From assembly GCA_905215195.1 (NCBI GenBank), contig CAJMPF010000115.1, forward strand, positions 1 to 6,029: DNA of 6,029 nt, read 5' to 3'. Below the pieces are notes generated by a model. It made no database searches. It saw only the letters and a program-made list of their open reading frames with translations, and was not told the origin of the DNA. This document shows, piece by piece, positions 1 through 6,029 of this stretch (position 1 is its first letter; the number at the start of each line of letters is the position of its first letter). Made by a program: the position numbers and the translations under genes. The stretch comes from an uncultured bacterium (lineage in GTDB: Bacteria; Actinomycetota; Coriobacteriia; Coriobacteriales; Coriobacteriaceae).

Positions 1-957
1 GGCGCCGATCATGGCGGCGTTATCGGTGCAGGCAGACAAGGGCGGCACCGTTACGCGGATTCCCTGACGCCCAAGTTTCTTGATCATCATCTCGCGCAGA
101 TGCGGGTTGGCCGAGACGCCGCCGCCGATGCAGTATTCCTTACATCCGGTAGCGTGCAATGCGTTTTTGGCCTTCTTGTACTGCACGTCAAAGACAGCCG
201 CCTCAAACGAAGCCGCCAGATCGGGCAGGTGAATCGTGCGCCCGGCCTTGGTCTCCTGCTCGATGTAGAGCGTCACGGCCGTTTTAAGACCCGAAAGCGA
301 GAAACGATAGTCTCCCCTGCTGTTAAGCGCACGGGGGAAATCGATCGCGCGGGGATTGCCCGTCTCGGCCAGCTTGGAAATGATAGGGCCACCGGGATAG
401 CCCAGGCCCAACGCCTTGGCCACCTTGTCGAAGGCCTCGCCCACGGCGTCGTCGAGCGTCTCACCGAGCACCTCGTAGTCGCCCCATGCCTTTACGTGCA
501 CGAGCATGGTGTGCCCGCCCGAGACAAGCGTGAAGATGAACGGCGGCTTGAGGTCGGGCTGCGCCAGCAAGTTGGCAAACAGGTGCCCCTCCAGATGGTT
601 GACGCATACGAGCGGCTTACCGGCAGCGTAGGCAAAGCCTTTGGCAAAGGCAACGCCCACCACGAGAGCGCCCACCAGGCCCGGACCCTGTGTCACGCCC
701 ACGGCGGCAAGCTCGCTGGGGGCAATGGCTCCACCCTCAAGACCAAGCGATGCTGCGGCATCCTCGAGCGCCGCATCCACGACACTCACAATCACCTCAA
801 CGTGTTTGCGCGAGGCGATCTCGGGCACCACGCCGCCAAAGCGGGCGTGAAAATCAATCTGTGTCGACACCTGGTTGGCCAGCATATTGCCATCCGCATC
901 GATAATCGCCACGGCCGTCTCGTCGCAGGAACTCTCGATAGCGAGCACTAGGCGACG
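1..957 (-). other. TsaD domain of the fusion (residues about 452-770, C-terminal end missing)
   Basis: This is the catalytic ASKHA-family subunit that transfers threonylcarbamoyl to A37 of tRNA. Motifs in order are: LAIESSCDET (456-465), VVPEIASR (494-501), TQGPGLVGAL (540-549), the metal site NHLEGH (571-576, ligands H572 and H576), LVSGGHT (595-601), DDAVGEAFDKVAK (620-632), YPGGP (638-642), FSLSGLKTA (670-678), GGGVSAN (729-735) and CTDNAAMIG (761-769). D763 corresponds to the third metal ligand (Asp300 of the E. coli protein). Every hallmark expected up to the window edge is present, so I take the domain as catalytically competent. Only the short C-terminal tail is out of view. Confidence 0.93.
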
Positions 958-2310
958 GCGCTCAATTTCAGCGCGCTCCTCAACGGTTCGCTCGGGCGCA
1001 GGCAGCGGCCATACACGCTGCTCAGCCGCCGTCGGCTCGGGCGAAGCGTTGTCGACCGGGAGCACCAAGGGCAGCGGCGCCGTCATGACGATGGCATCTT
1101 TGCCAACACCGTAGTAACCGCGGCGACGGCCAGCCTCGGTAAAGCCCAGAGCGTTATAAAGCGCGATCGCTCCCTCGTTACCGTCCTCGACCTCGAGCGA
1201 AGCCGTGGTGCAGCCGAGCATCTGGGCATCATAGCTCACGTGCGACAGCAGCTTGCGGGCAATGCCCTCGCGGCGATGTGCCGGGTCGACGGCGACATCC
1301 AGAATCTGCACATCACCGTCCACGACCATACCGCCGGCAAGGCCCAGCAGCTTGCCGTCGTCGTGTGCCACCCACCAACTACGCGGCGCAGCGACGTCCT
1401 CGCCCAGTTCGGACAGGAACATGCCCGGCGTCCACGCCTCGTGTCCGGCACCTTCAAAGCAGGCAGCCTCCAGCGCGCTCGCGCCCTCGGCATCCGCCGC
1501 GCCCATGGGGCGGAACTGCAGATGACGACCGGCGAGCTCATCGGCAACACCCGTAATTTCGCTCTGCGCACTCTCGGCAAGACCAAGACGCTTGCGCTCG
1601 TTTTCCTCGGCATCCGAAAGGCGCGTGTAAATCGGCAAGACGCGGGCCGGATCGCCGTCACCCGCAGCGTGCGCGAGCAGCAAGCCCTCGCCCGAAGGCC
1701 ACCACAGGTCGCGCTCCACGCAGCGGGCGGTCTCGTCCTCACCCAGCAGCTTGCCATAGCGCACGAGACCGTCACCGGTCAGCTGAACCTGGTCCCAGTC
1801 CGCTGCTTGGCGCCACTCATCGAGCGCCACGGCGGCCTTGACCACGTGTTCGCGCTCAAATTGACGCTCGAGACCCTCATCGACCAGCATATACAGCGCC
1901 GGATATACCTCACCGCGCATAGCATCGGCCAAGATACCAAGCTTGCCGCGCACGCCAGCCTTCCACGCCGTCCAAGCGCAAGCGTCGAGCGTCGACACGC
2001 CCAGCAGCGGAACATTGGCACCGCGCGCGAGGCCCTTGGCAGTGGAGATGCCGATGCGCACACCCGTAAACGACCCCGGGCCGCGGCCGACCACGTAGCA
2101 ACCAACATCGCTGCGATCCAGACCGGCTTGAGCCAGCACGCCATCAACGGTATTCACGAGCTCAACGTTGGCGTGACGGCGACACATGTGGTCGCCACTC
2201 GCGAGCTTCGTCTCGCCCGTCTGCCCATCAATCCAACTTGCCGCGCAGGCAAGCATGTCGGTCGAGGAATCGAGCGCCACCACCAGCGCGTTGTCGTTAT
2301 GCAAGCTCAT
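1..2310 (-). CDS. tsaB-rimI-tsaD: TsaB-RimI-TsaD three-domain fusion protein (t6A37 tRNA modification plus protein N-acetyltransferase), 3' end beyond window
   Basis: One uninterrupted frame of 770 codons runs from the ATG at 2308-2310 to the left window edge with no stop. Three families follow in order: TsaB at residues about 1-240, a RimI-type GNAT acetyltransferase at about 262-412, and TsaD from about 452 onward. In most bacteria these are separate adjacent genes. The TsaB and TsaD domains should act with TsaE to transfer threonylcarbamoyl from threonylcarbamoyl-AMP to A37 of ANN-decoding tRNAs in the cytoplasm. RimI acetylates the N-terminal alanine of ribosomal protein S18. The visible part ends just after the TsaD metal-binding motif CTDNAAMIG (761-769), so by comparison with TsaD of about 340 residues some 40-70 residues lie outside the window. 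The start overlaps the tsaE 3' end by 14 nt and has an AAGG 9 nt upstream, which supports this start. All key motifs are intact, so this reads as a working fusion. I recall similar fusions in Coriobacteriia but have not verified this. Confidence 0.95.
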   Translation of the reverse strand, partial: MSLHNDNALVVALDSSTDMLACAASWIDGQTGETKLASGDHMCRRHANVELVNTVDGVLAQAGLDRSDVGCYVVGRGPGSFTGVRIGISTAKGLARGANVPLLGVSTLDACAWTAWKAGVRGKLGILADAMRGEVYPALYMLVDEGLERQFEREHVVKAAVALDEWRQAADWDQVQLTGDGLVRYGKLLGEDETARCVERDLWWPSGEGLLLAHAAGDGDPARVLPIYTRLSDAEENERKRLGLAESAQSEITGVADELAGRHLQFRPMGAADAEGASALEAACFEGAGHEAWTPGMFLSELGEDVAAPRSWWVAHDDGKLLGLAGGMVVDGDVQILDVAVDPAHRREGIARKLLSHVSYDAQMLGCTTASLEVEDGNEGAIALYNALGFTEAGRRRGYYGVGKDAIVMTAPLPLVLPVDNASPEPTAAEQRVWPLPAPERTVEERAEIERRRLVLAIESSCDETAVAIIDADGNMLANQVSTQIDFHARFGGVVPEIASRKHVEVIVSVVDAALEDAAASLGLEGGAIAPSELAAVGVTQGPGLVGALVVGVAFAKGFAYAAGKPLVCVNHLEGHLFANLLAQPDLKPPFIFTLVSGGHTMLVHVKAWGDYEVLGETLDDAVGEAFDKVAKALGLGYPGGPIISKLAETGNPRAIDFPRALNSRGDYRFSLSGLKTAVTLYIEQETKAGRTIHLPDLAASFEAAVFDVQYKKAKNALHATGCKEYCIGGGVSANPHLREMMIKKLGRQGIRVTVPPLSACTDNAAMIGA
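1075..1527 (-). other. RimI-like GNAT acetyltransferase domain of the fusion (residues about 262-412)
   Basis: The acetyl-CoA-binding motif A reads VDPAHRREGIARKLL (341-355), a good R/Q-x-x-G-x-G/A loop with G349 and A351. The C-terminal RimI signature follows: LEVE..N (372-378), IALYNALGF (382-390), then RRRGYY (395-400). E373 and Y385 lie 12 residues apart, the spacing of the Glu103/Tyr115 catalytic pair described for Salmonella RimI, so the domain is probably active. The family's known substrate is the N-terminal alanine of ribosomal protein S18; the substrate here is inferred. One oddity is Glu375 where RimI proteins usually have Arg (LEVR). The length of about 150 residues equals that of free-standing RimI. 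Confidence 0.88.
1591..2310 (-). other. TsaB domain of the fusion (residues about 1-240)
   Basis: This is the degenerate ASKHA-fold partner that binds TsaD and is needed for its activity. Visible signatures are the first-strand motif ALDSSTDMLACAA (13-25) and the family hallmark GRGPGSFTGVRIG (75-87), followed by STAKGLA (89-95). The domain closes with PIYTRLSDAE (226-235), resembling the usual TsaB C-terminal P-x-Y-x-R...A-E segment. Its length of about 240 residues matches free-standing TsaB. In characterised bacterial systems TsaB has no catalytic role itself but forms the heterodimer with TsaD, so its covalent link to TsaD is functionally plausible. Confidence 0.92.
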
Positions 2311-2803
2311 CTTGTACAGCCTTATCAATCAAATGGGAAAGCTCCATTGCACGGTCACCGTGCGCCTCAAGCGTTATCGTTCGCACATCGTTGTCGCCCT
2401 CATCACGCTTGAGCGTCACCGAAAGATACTCATCCGTCAGCTCGTCCTGGAATTGTTCGCCCCATTCCAGCAGGCAAGCACCCTCGTAGCCCAGCACATC
2501 GAAAATGCCCGTATCCTCGAGCTCGTAGGCATGCTCCAGGCGGTATAGATCAAAGTGAAACAGCGGAATACGACCTTGATCGTGAACGGCCATGAGCGCA
2601 AACGTAGGACTCGTAACCATATGCCCATCGCCCAGCCCGCGCGAGACGCCCTTGGTAAAGTGAGTTTTGCCCACTCCCAGGCCACCGGTCAGGATGAGCA
2701 CATCGCCGTCCTCAAGGCACGGTGCAATTAGCTCGCCAAAGTACTCCGTATCGGCAGCGCAAGTCGTTTTGTAAGTACCTACCCCCAGGCGCTCCAGGGA
2801 CAT
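2297..2803 (-). CDS. tsaE: TsaE, tRNA threonylcarbamoyladenosine biosynthesis ATPase
   Basis: TsaE is a small P-loop ATPase that binds the TsaB-TsaD complex and drives its t6A catalytic cycle in the cytoplasm. The 168 residues match the family's usual length of about 150-170. Visible motifs are the Walker A GGLGVGKT (40-47), the threonine-containing SPTFAL (65-70), HFDLYRL (83-89) and the late LLEWGE (111-116) with the conserved Glu-Trp. The ATG at 2801-2803 has a strong TAAGGAG (2809-2815) 5 nt upstream, which fixes the start. It begins 12 nt after the UDG stop, and its last 14 nt overlap the start of tsaB-rimI-tsaD. This suggests translational coupling to the partner it must bind. It is the only t6A transferase component here not fused to the others. 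Identification is secure. Confidence 0.96.
   Translation of the reverse strand: MSLERLGVGTYKTTCAADTEYFGELIAPCLEDGDVLILTGGLGVGKTHFTKGVSRGLGDGHMVTSPTFALMAVHDQGRIPLFHFDLYRLEHAYELEDTGIFDVLGYEGACLLEWGEQFQDELTDEYLSVTLKRDEGDNDVRTITLEAHGDRAMELSHLIDKAVQDELA
2320..2325 (-). promoter_or_regulatory. Ribosome binding site of tsaB-rimI-tsaD, inside tsaE
   Basis: ATAAGG on the minus strand lies within the last codons of tsaE (in the Asp-Lys-Ala segment), with the AAGG 9 nt before the ATG at 2308-2310. It supports that ATG as the start of the fusion gene, giving a 14-nt overlap with tsaE. Confidence 0.7.
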
Positions 2804-2808
2804 ATATG

Positions 2809-2815
2809 CTCCTTA
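2809..2815 (-). promoter_or_regulatory. Strong ribosome binding site of tsaE
   Basis: On the minus strand this reads TAAGGAG, a seven-base match to the Shine-Dalgarno consensus, 5 nt before the tsaE ATG. It lies directly at the UDG stop, which is a tandem TAATAA. It is the strongest such site in the window and suggests that tsaE can be initiated independently of upstream translation. Confidence 0.85.
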
Positions 2816-3436
2816 TTATTCCGAGGCGTCCTCTGGTGCGGGATGTCGCTCCAGATAATCGCCCAGCATCTTAAAGTCTTCCTCCAGCAGCTCCTGCCAC
2901 GCCGGATTGCGCAGCGCTGCTGCCGGATGAAAAGTAGGCATTACTACAAAATGCCCCATCTGGTGGAACCTACCGCGCAGCTTAGTAATGCCAATCTCGG
3001 TCTTAAGCACAAAGTGCGTCGCGGGGTTGCCGAGCGTCACGATAATATCGGGCCAGATGCTTCGAATCTGCTCACGCAAAAACGGCGAGCAAGCCAGCAC
3101 TTCCTCGGGACGCGGATTGCGGTTTCCCGGCGGGCGGCACTTAAGCACATTGGCAATGTAGACGTCTTCGCGTTTGAGCCCCGCCAGCGACAAAATGCCG
3201 TTGAGGTCCTCGCCTGCCGCCCCCACAAAGGGCTCGCCCTGCAAATCCTCATTGCGGCCCGGTGCCTCGCCAATAAACATCACGCGAGCGCGGGGATTTC
3301 CCACGCCAAACACGATATTGTGACGCGACTGGTAGAGCTGGCAGAGGTGACAATCGCCCAGAACGGCCTCAATTTCCTCGAGTGCGACCTCACGTGGTGC
3401 CTGATGGGTATGGCCGGGGATGTGCATGACGCCCAT
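2816..3436 (-). CDS. Family-4 uracil-DNA glycosylase, [4Fe-4S] type
   Basis: The enzyme removes uracil, from cytosine deamination or misincorporation, from DNA to start base-excision repair. At 206 residues it fits family 4 (UDGa-like), about 190-230. Four cysteines have the spacing expected for the family's iron-sulfur cluster: C29-x2-C32, then C100 and C116. Active-site motifs are GEAPG (56-60) with the following N-E-D, PFVGAAG (69-75) with the likely uracil-stacking F70, NVLKCRPPGNR (96-106), and HPAAAL (170-175). GEAPG rather than GLAPA favours family 4 over family 5. The first 15 or so residues, with His at 5, 9 and 11, form a short extension. AGGAG lies 5 nt before this ATG and 14 nt before the alternative Met4, so Met1 is preferred. 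It starts 8 nt after the alr stop and ends in tandem TAA codons. No common gene symbol is assigned because names for this family vary. Confidence 0.94.
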   Translation of the reverse strand: MGVMHIPGHTHQAPREVALEEIEAVLGDCHLCQLYQSRHNIVFGVGNPRARVMFIGEAPGRNEDLQGEPFVGAAGEDLNGILSLAGLKREDVYIANVLKCRPPGNRNPRPEEVLACSPFLREQIRSIWPDIIVTLGNPATHFVLKTEIGITKLRGRFHQMGHFVVMPTFHPAAALRNPAWQELLEEDFKMLGDYLERHPAPEDASE

Positions 3437-3441
3437 AGCGG

Positions 3442-3446
3442 CTCCT
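3442..3446 (-). promoter_or_regulatory. Ribosome binding site of the uracil-DNA glycosylase, overlapping the alr stop
   Basis: AGGAG on the minus strand lies 5 nt before the UDG ATG and shares bases with the alr stop codon (TAG followed by GAG). It decides between Met1 and the Met codon three codons later, favouring Met1. Ribosomes finishing alr would end on this site, so coupling is likely. Confidence 0.8.
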
Positions 3447-4590
3447 ACACGTAGACCTTGTCGAGACGCATGCCAAAGCCGCAGGCGACCTCGTAGTTAA
3501 TCGTTCCGCGCAGTCGGGCCATCTCGTCCATAGTGATCTCGGCATCGCCATCGCGGCCGACAATAATCATCTCGTCACCATACTCGGCCTCGGGAATCTC
3601 GTGTGCCGGGTTGGACTGAATGGCGACCATAAACTGGTCCATGCAGATATTGCCAACCTGATGCACGCGCTCGCCGCGATACAGCACATCCATACGATTG
3701 GAAAGCGTACGCGATAGGCCATCGGCATAACCGATCGGCAGCGTGCAGATCTGAACGCGCGTACGCGGTACGCGGTAGGTAAAACCGTAGCCCACGCCCT
3801 CACCCATCGCAGGGTGTGCCACGCGCGTCACACGCGCATGGACGCTCATAACGGGATCAAGCTGCATCACGCGGCCACTCAGCTCGCACGGCTGCATTCC
3901 ATACAAGCCAACGCCGGCGCGAATCATATCAAAATGCATCGAAGGGTCGAGCATCGAGGACGGCGTGTTGGCGCAGTGCACGATACCGCACTCAAAGCCC
4001 GCATCCTTAATGGCCTGAACGGCCTCGGTAAAGCGCTGACACTGCAGTTTGTAGTCCCAGCCCGAAGGTTCATCGGCCGTGGCGAAGTGCGTAAATACGC
4101 CGTCGCACTGAATACCGCGATGGAAATTAATACCGCGGACAAAGTCAAGCACCTGCGTGTAGTGAACGCCGATACGATTCATGCCCGTCTCGATGGCGAG
4201 ATGATACTTGCCCACTTTGCCCGCCGCGACGGCACATTCGCCATACGCAAGAGCAAAGTCAGACGTATAGACCGAGGGCATGATATCAAACTCGAGCAAC
4301 GTCGGAATGGCCTCGATAGGCGGCTCGCTTAGGATGAGGATGGGTTTCGTAATCCCGCCCTGTCGGAGCTCAACGCCCTCGTTAACCGTCGCCACGGCAA
4401 ACATGTCGGCACCGGCCGAATACATGATCTTGGCGCACTCAACAGCTCCATGACCATAAGCATCGGCCTTGACCACGCAGCACAGGCGCTGACGTGGATT
4501 CAGCAAATTCTTATAGGCCCTCGTGTTGCGACGGAGCGCCCCGCGGTCGATCTCGACCCAGGACCAGCGCGTCAAATCGGCTTTATTCAT
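3445..4590 (-). CDS. alr: Alanine racemase, PLP-dependent
   Basis: Alr interconverts L- and D-alanine, supplying D-Ala for peptidoglycan. The 381 residues match the usual 360-390. The N-terminal TIM barrel carries the PLP-binding lysine K41 in VVKADAYGHGA (39-49). Also visible are the substrate-region MNRIG (137-141, R139), the PLP-phosphate region with RAGVGLYG (224-231), and the C-terminal beta domain with catalytic Tyr268 in GEGVGYGFTY (263-272), IGYADG (286-291) and CMDQ (316-319, M317). Both members of the Lys/Tyr two-base pair are therefore present. The ATG at 4588-4590 follows the nnr TAA by only 2 nt. The nearest Shine-Dalgarno-like match is a weak GGA inside the nnr 3' end, so translation probably relies on coupling to nnr. 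The nnr-alr-tsaE order is common in Gram-positive bacteria. No truncation or missing key residue was seen. Confidence 0.97.
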   Translation of the reverse strand: MNKADLTRWSWVEIDRGALRRNTRAYKNLLNPRQRLCCVVKADAYGHGAVECAKIMYSAGADMFAVATVNEGVELRQGGITKPILILSEPPIEAIPTLLEFDIMPSVYTSDFALAYGECAVAAGKVGKYHLAIETGMNRIGVHYTQVLDFVRGINFHRGIQCDGVFTHFATADEPSGWDYKLQCQRFTEAVQAIKDAGFECGIVHCANTPSSMLDPSMHFDMIRAGVGLYGMQPCELSGRVMQLDPVMSVHARVTRVAHPAMGEGVGYGFTYRVPRTRVQICTLPIGYADGLSRTLSNRMDVLYRGERVHQVGNICMDQFMVAIQSNPAHEIPEAEYGDEMIIVGRDGDAEITMDEMARLRGTINYEVACGFGMRLDKVYV

Positions 4591-4592
4591 GA

Positions 4593-6029
4593 TTAGTCAT
4601 CCGACCCTTCGTCCATGATTCCCAGATCTTCGAGCGCATCCTTTGCCGCCAGCTCCATGGCAGGACCGATCAAGTCGATAAGATCGGTAGCGATAACGCT
4701 CTTCTCACCATACTCCGTCGCCGCGGCAAAACCGGCGTAGCTGTGAAGTGCGACGGCGTACGAATACAGCAACTCCCAACGATCCATCTCGTCGCGCATG
4801 GTGGCAAGCGTGCCGGCCAAAATACCCGCGAGAACATCACCCGAACCGGCAGTTGCCAGAGAAGCCGGACCCGAGAGCGGCAGCAGCACACGCTCAACGC
4901 CACAGATAGCCGTCGTCGGCCCCTTGGCAATGACAACCAGGTTGTCGGAGCCTGCAGCCCAGACAACCTTCTGCGCGGCCGCAATCGCGGTACCAAGGTC
5001 GTTCACCTCGTCACCGGCAACCAGACGCGAAAGCTCACGATAGTGCGGCGTCATAACCAACGGCTGCTCACGACGATACATCTCGGGGTTACTATCAATA
5101 CCGTCAATGGCAATCTTAGCAAGGCAGTTGAGTGCATCGGCGTCCAAAATAAGCGGCACATCAAGCTCGAGCAAGCCCGAAACCACCTGCATAGCGCCGG
5201 CAGATGTCGTCATACCGGGACCGCACAGTACACAGCTGTACTTCTTTGCAATCTCGCACACCGTCATACGCGCAGCGGCGCCAAAGGAGCCGCGGGAATC
5301 AGACGGAATAGCAAAGACGGGAATCGAAGGAAGTGCCATGCGAATAAGATTGGCGCAGGCGTCAGGAGCCGCGACTGCCACGTAACCAGCACCCGCGCGA
5401 GCTGCAGACTTGGCCGCCATAATGGCAGCACCAGGATATTGCGCAGATCCGGCGACAATAAGCACAGAGCCACGGGAATACTTATCGATATTCGTAGGTA
5501 GTGGAGCAAAGTAATCAACTAAGTCACCGGGCTCGACAATCTCGGCGGCGTGGTCGACATCATCGATGACCTCGTCAAGACGGTCGTAAAGATTGCCGCA
5601 GATCAAATCGCCAGCATATTCAGGGCCATCAGCGCTATACAGACCAATCTTGGGCGCAATCATCGTCACCGTATGCTCAGCACGAATGCAGTCGTCATCA
5701 ACAACGCCCGTCTCGGCATTCAGGCCCGAGGGGACATCAATGGATACGACACAATCGGCGCATTCATTGACCGTAGGAATCCAGATGGAGAACGGCGCAC
5801 GCAGATTCCCGTGGAAACCGGTACCAAAAATGGCATCGACAACAACATCGGCCTTATCGATCAAAACCTCGAGTTCGTCACGCGAGGGGCCAACGCAAAC
5901 GTGCACATCGCGGCCGGCAGTACGACGAGCAACATGACGTGCCAGAGCAGCAGGAATCTCATCCGGCTCAACCGGAGAAACGATATCCACGTCCACACCC
6001 TTATGGCTCAGGATATCGGCGGCAACCCA
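4593..6029 (-). CDS. nnr: Bifunctional NAD(P)H-hydrate epimerase / ADP-dependent NAD(P)H-hydrate dehydratase, 5' end beyond window
   Basis: The enzyme repairs hydrated NADH and NADPH: the YjeF-N domain epimerises R- and S-NAD(P)HX, and the YjeF-C domain dehydrates the S form using ADP. The frame is open to the right edge, giving 478 residues in view (numbered from the edge). The first residues, WVAADIL, fit directly after the family's NNGGDG motif, so about 60-70 N-terminal residues are missing. The epimerase domain (to about 165) shows DAIFGTGFHG (65-74) and SIDVPSGLNAETG (96-108). The dehydratase domain (about 170-465) shows RGSVLIVAGS (186-195), GPGMTTS (270-276), ILDADALN (294-301), MTPHYRE (326-332) and AGSGDVLAGI (394-403) with the likely catalytic D398. 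A GTG at 5994-5996 lies inside the epimerase fold and is not the start. The usual G-N-P-G-M-A-T-G-G stretch is replaced by SGPASLATAG. The gene ends 2 nt before alr. Confidence 0.95.
   Translation of the reverse strand, partial: WVAADILSHKGVDVDIVSPVEPDEIPAALARHVARRTAGRDVHVCVGPSRDELEVLIDKADVVVDAIFGTGFHGNLRAPFSIWIPTVNECADCVVSIDVPSGLNAETGVVDDDCIRAEHTVTMIAPKIGLYSADGPEYAGDLICGNLYDRLDEVIDDVDHAAEIVEPGDLVDYFAPLPTNIDKYSRGSVLIVAGSAQYPGAAIMAAKSAARAGAGYVAVAAPDACANLIRMALPSIPVFAIPSDSRGSFGAAARMTVCEIAKKYSCVLCGPGMTTSAGAMQVVSGLLELDVPLILDADALNCLAKIAIDGIDSNPEMYRREQPLVMTPHYRELSRLVAGDEVNDLGTAIAAAQKVVWAAGSDNLVVIAKGPTTAICGVERVLLPLSGPASLATAGSGDVLAGILAGTLATMRDEMDRWELLYSYAVALHSYAGFAAATEYGEKSVIATDLIDLIGPAMELAAKDALEDLGIMDEGSDD

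Noticed and set aside
100..951. A 283-codon open frame on the plus strand opposite TsaD
   Set aside because: It lies wholly within the antisense of conserved TsaD codons and has no recognisable motif.
1240..2412. A 390-codon open frame on the plus strand opposite TsaB and RimI
   Set aside because: It is antisense to a gene with clear family motifs, its product shows no recognisable domain and looks like a low-order Arg/His/Ala-rich translation, and it runs across two real genes. Long antisense frames are common in GC-rich coding DNA.
2804..2815. Possible terminator or promoter between the UDG gene and tsaE
   Set aside because: The gap is only 12 nt and is filled by a ribosome binding site. 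There is no hairpin or room for promoter elements.
2843..3454. A plus-strand open frame of about 203 codons that almost mirrors the uracil-DNA glycosylase gene
   Set aside because: It is a shadow: the minus-strand frame has the four cluster cysteines and all UDG motifs, and the plus-strand one has nothing recognisable.
3761..3774. Tandem 7-bp repeat (gtacgcg twice)
   Set aside because: It lies within alr codons for a conserved stretch near Tyr268 and is too short to be more than chance in GC-rich coding sequence.
4743..5501. A 252-codon open frame on the plus strand opposite nnr
   Set aside because: The protein is a biased antisense reading of conserved YjeF-C motifs, with no domain of its own.
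5994..5996. GTG as a possible start of nnr, giving a 467-residue protein
   Set aside because: Upstream codons stay open and encode WVAADIL, which fits the conserved region after NNGGDG. The GTG is an internal valine in the epimerase fold.

Overview
The window is a tightly packed piece of one minus-strand operon. It is almost wholly coding, with gaps of at most 12 nt. Reading in the direction of transcription (right to left) it contains: the 3' part of the bifunctional NAD(P)H-hydrate repair gene nnr (4593-6029, 5' end off the right edge); alr, alanine racemase (3445-4590); a family-4 [4Fe-4S] uracil-DNA glycosylase (2816-3436); tsaE (2297-2803); and a long gene (1-2310, 3' end off the left edge) that joins TsaB, RimI and TsaD in one polypeptide. 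The fusion frame stays open for all 770 codons visible. The long plus-strand open frames opposite these genes are antisense shadows.

Organism: the order nnr-alr-tsaE-tsaB-rimI-tsaD is typical of Actinobacteria and other Gram-positives. The TsaB-RimI-TsaD fusion, the moderately high GC and the family-4 UDG suggest a gut member of the Coriobacteriia, such as Collinsella or a relative. This is inferred from gene content and recall, without a database search.

Function: the operon mixes housekeeping roles. Nnr repairs damaged nicotinamide cofactors. Alr makes D-alanine for peptidoglycan. The UDG removes uracil from DNA. TsaE with the TsaB and TsaD domains carries out the second step of t6A37 tRNA modification. 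The RimI domain is predicted to acetylate the N-terminus of ribosomal protein S18. Only TsaC/TsaC2, which makes threonylcarbamoyl-AMP, is missing from the t6A pathway here. Four genes follow an upstream gene at -14 to +12 nt, and no internal promoter or terminator is evident, so co-transcription from a promoter beyond the right edge is likely.

The most notable item is the three-domain fusion. It would fix TsaB, RimI and TsaD at 1:1:1 and leave TsaE as the only separate subunit. The second is the DNA-repair gene placed between alr and tsaE. I saw no RNA gene, mobile element, CRISPR array, frameshift or pseudogene.
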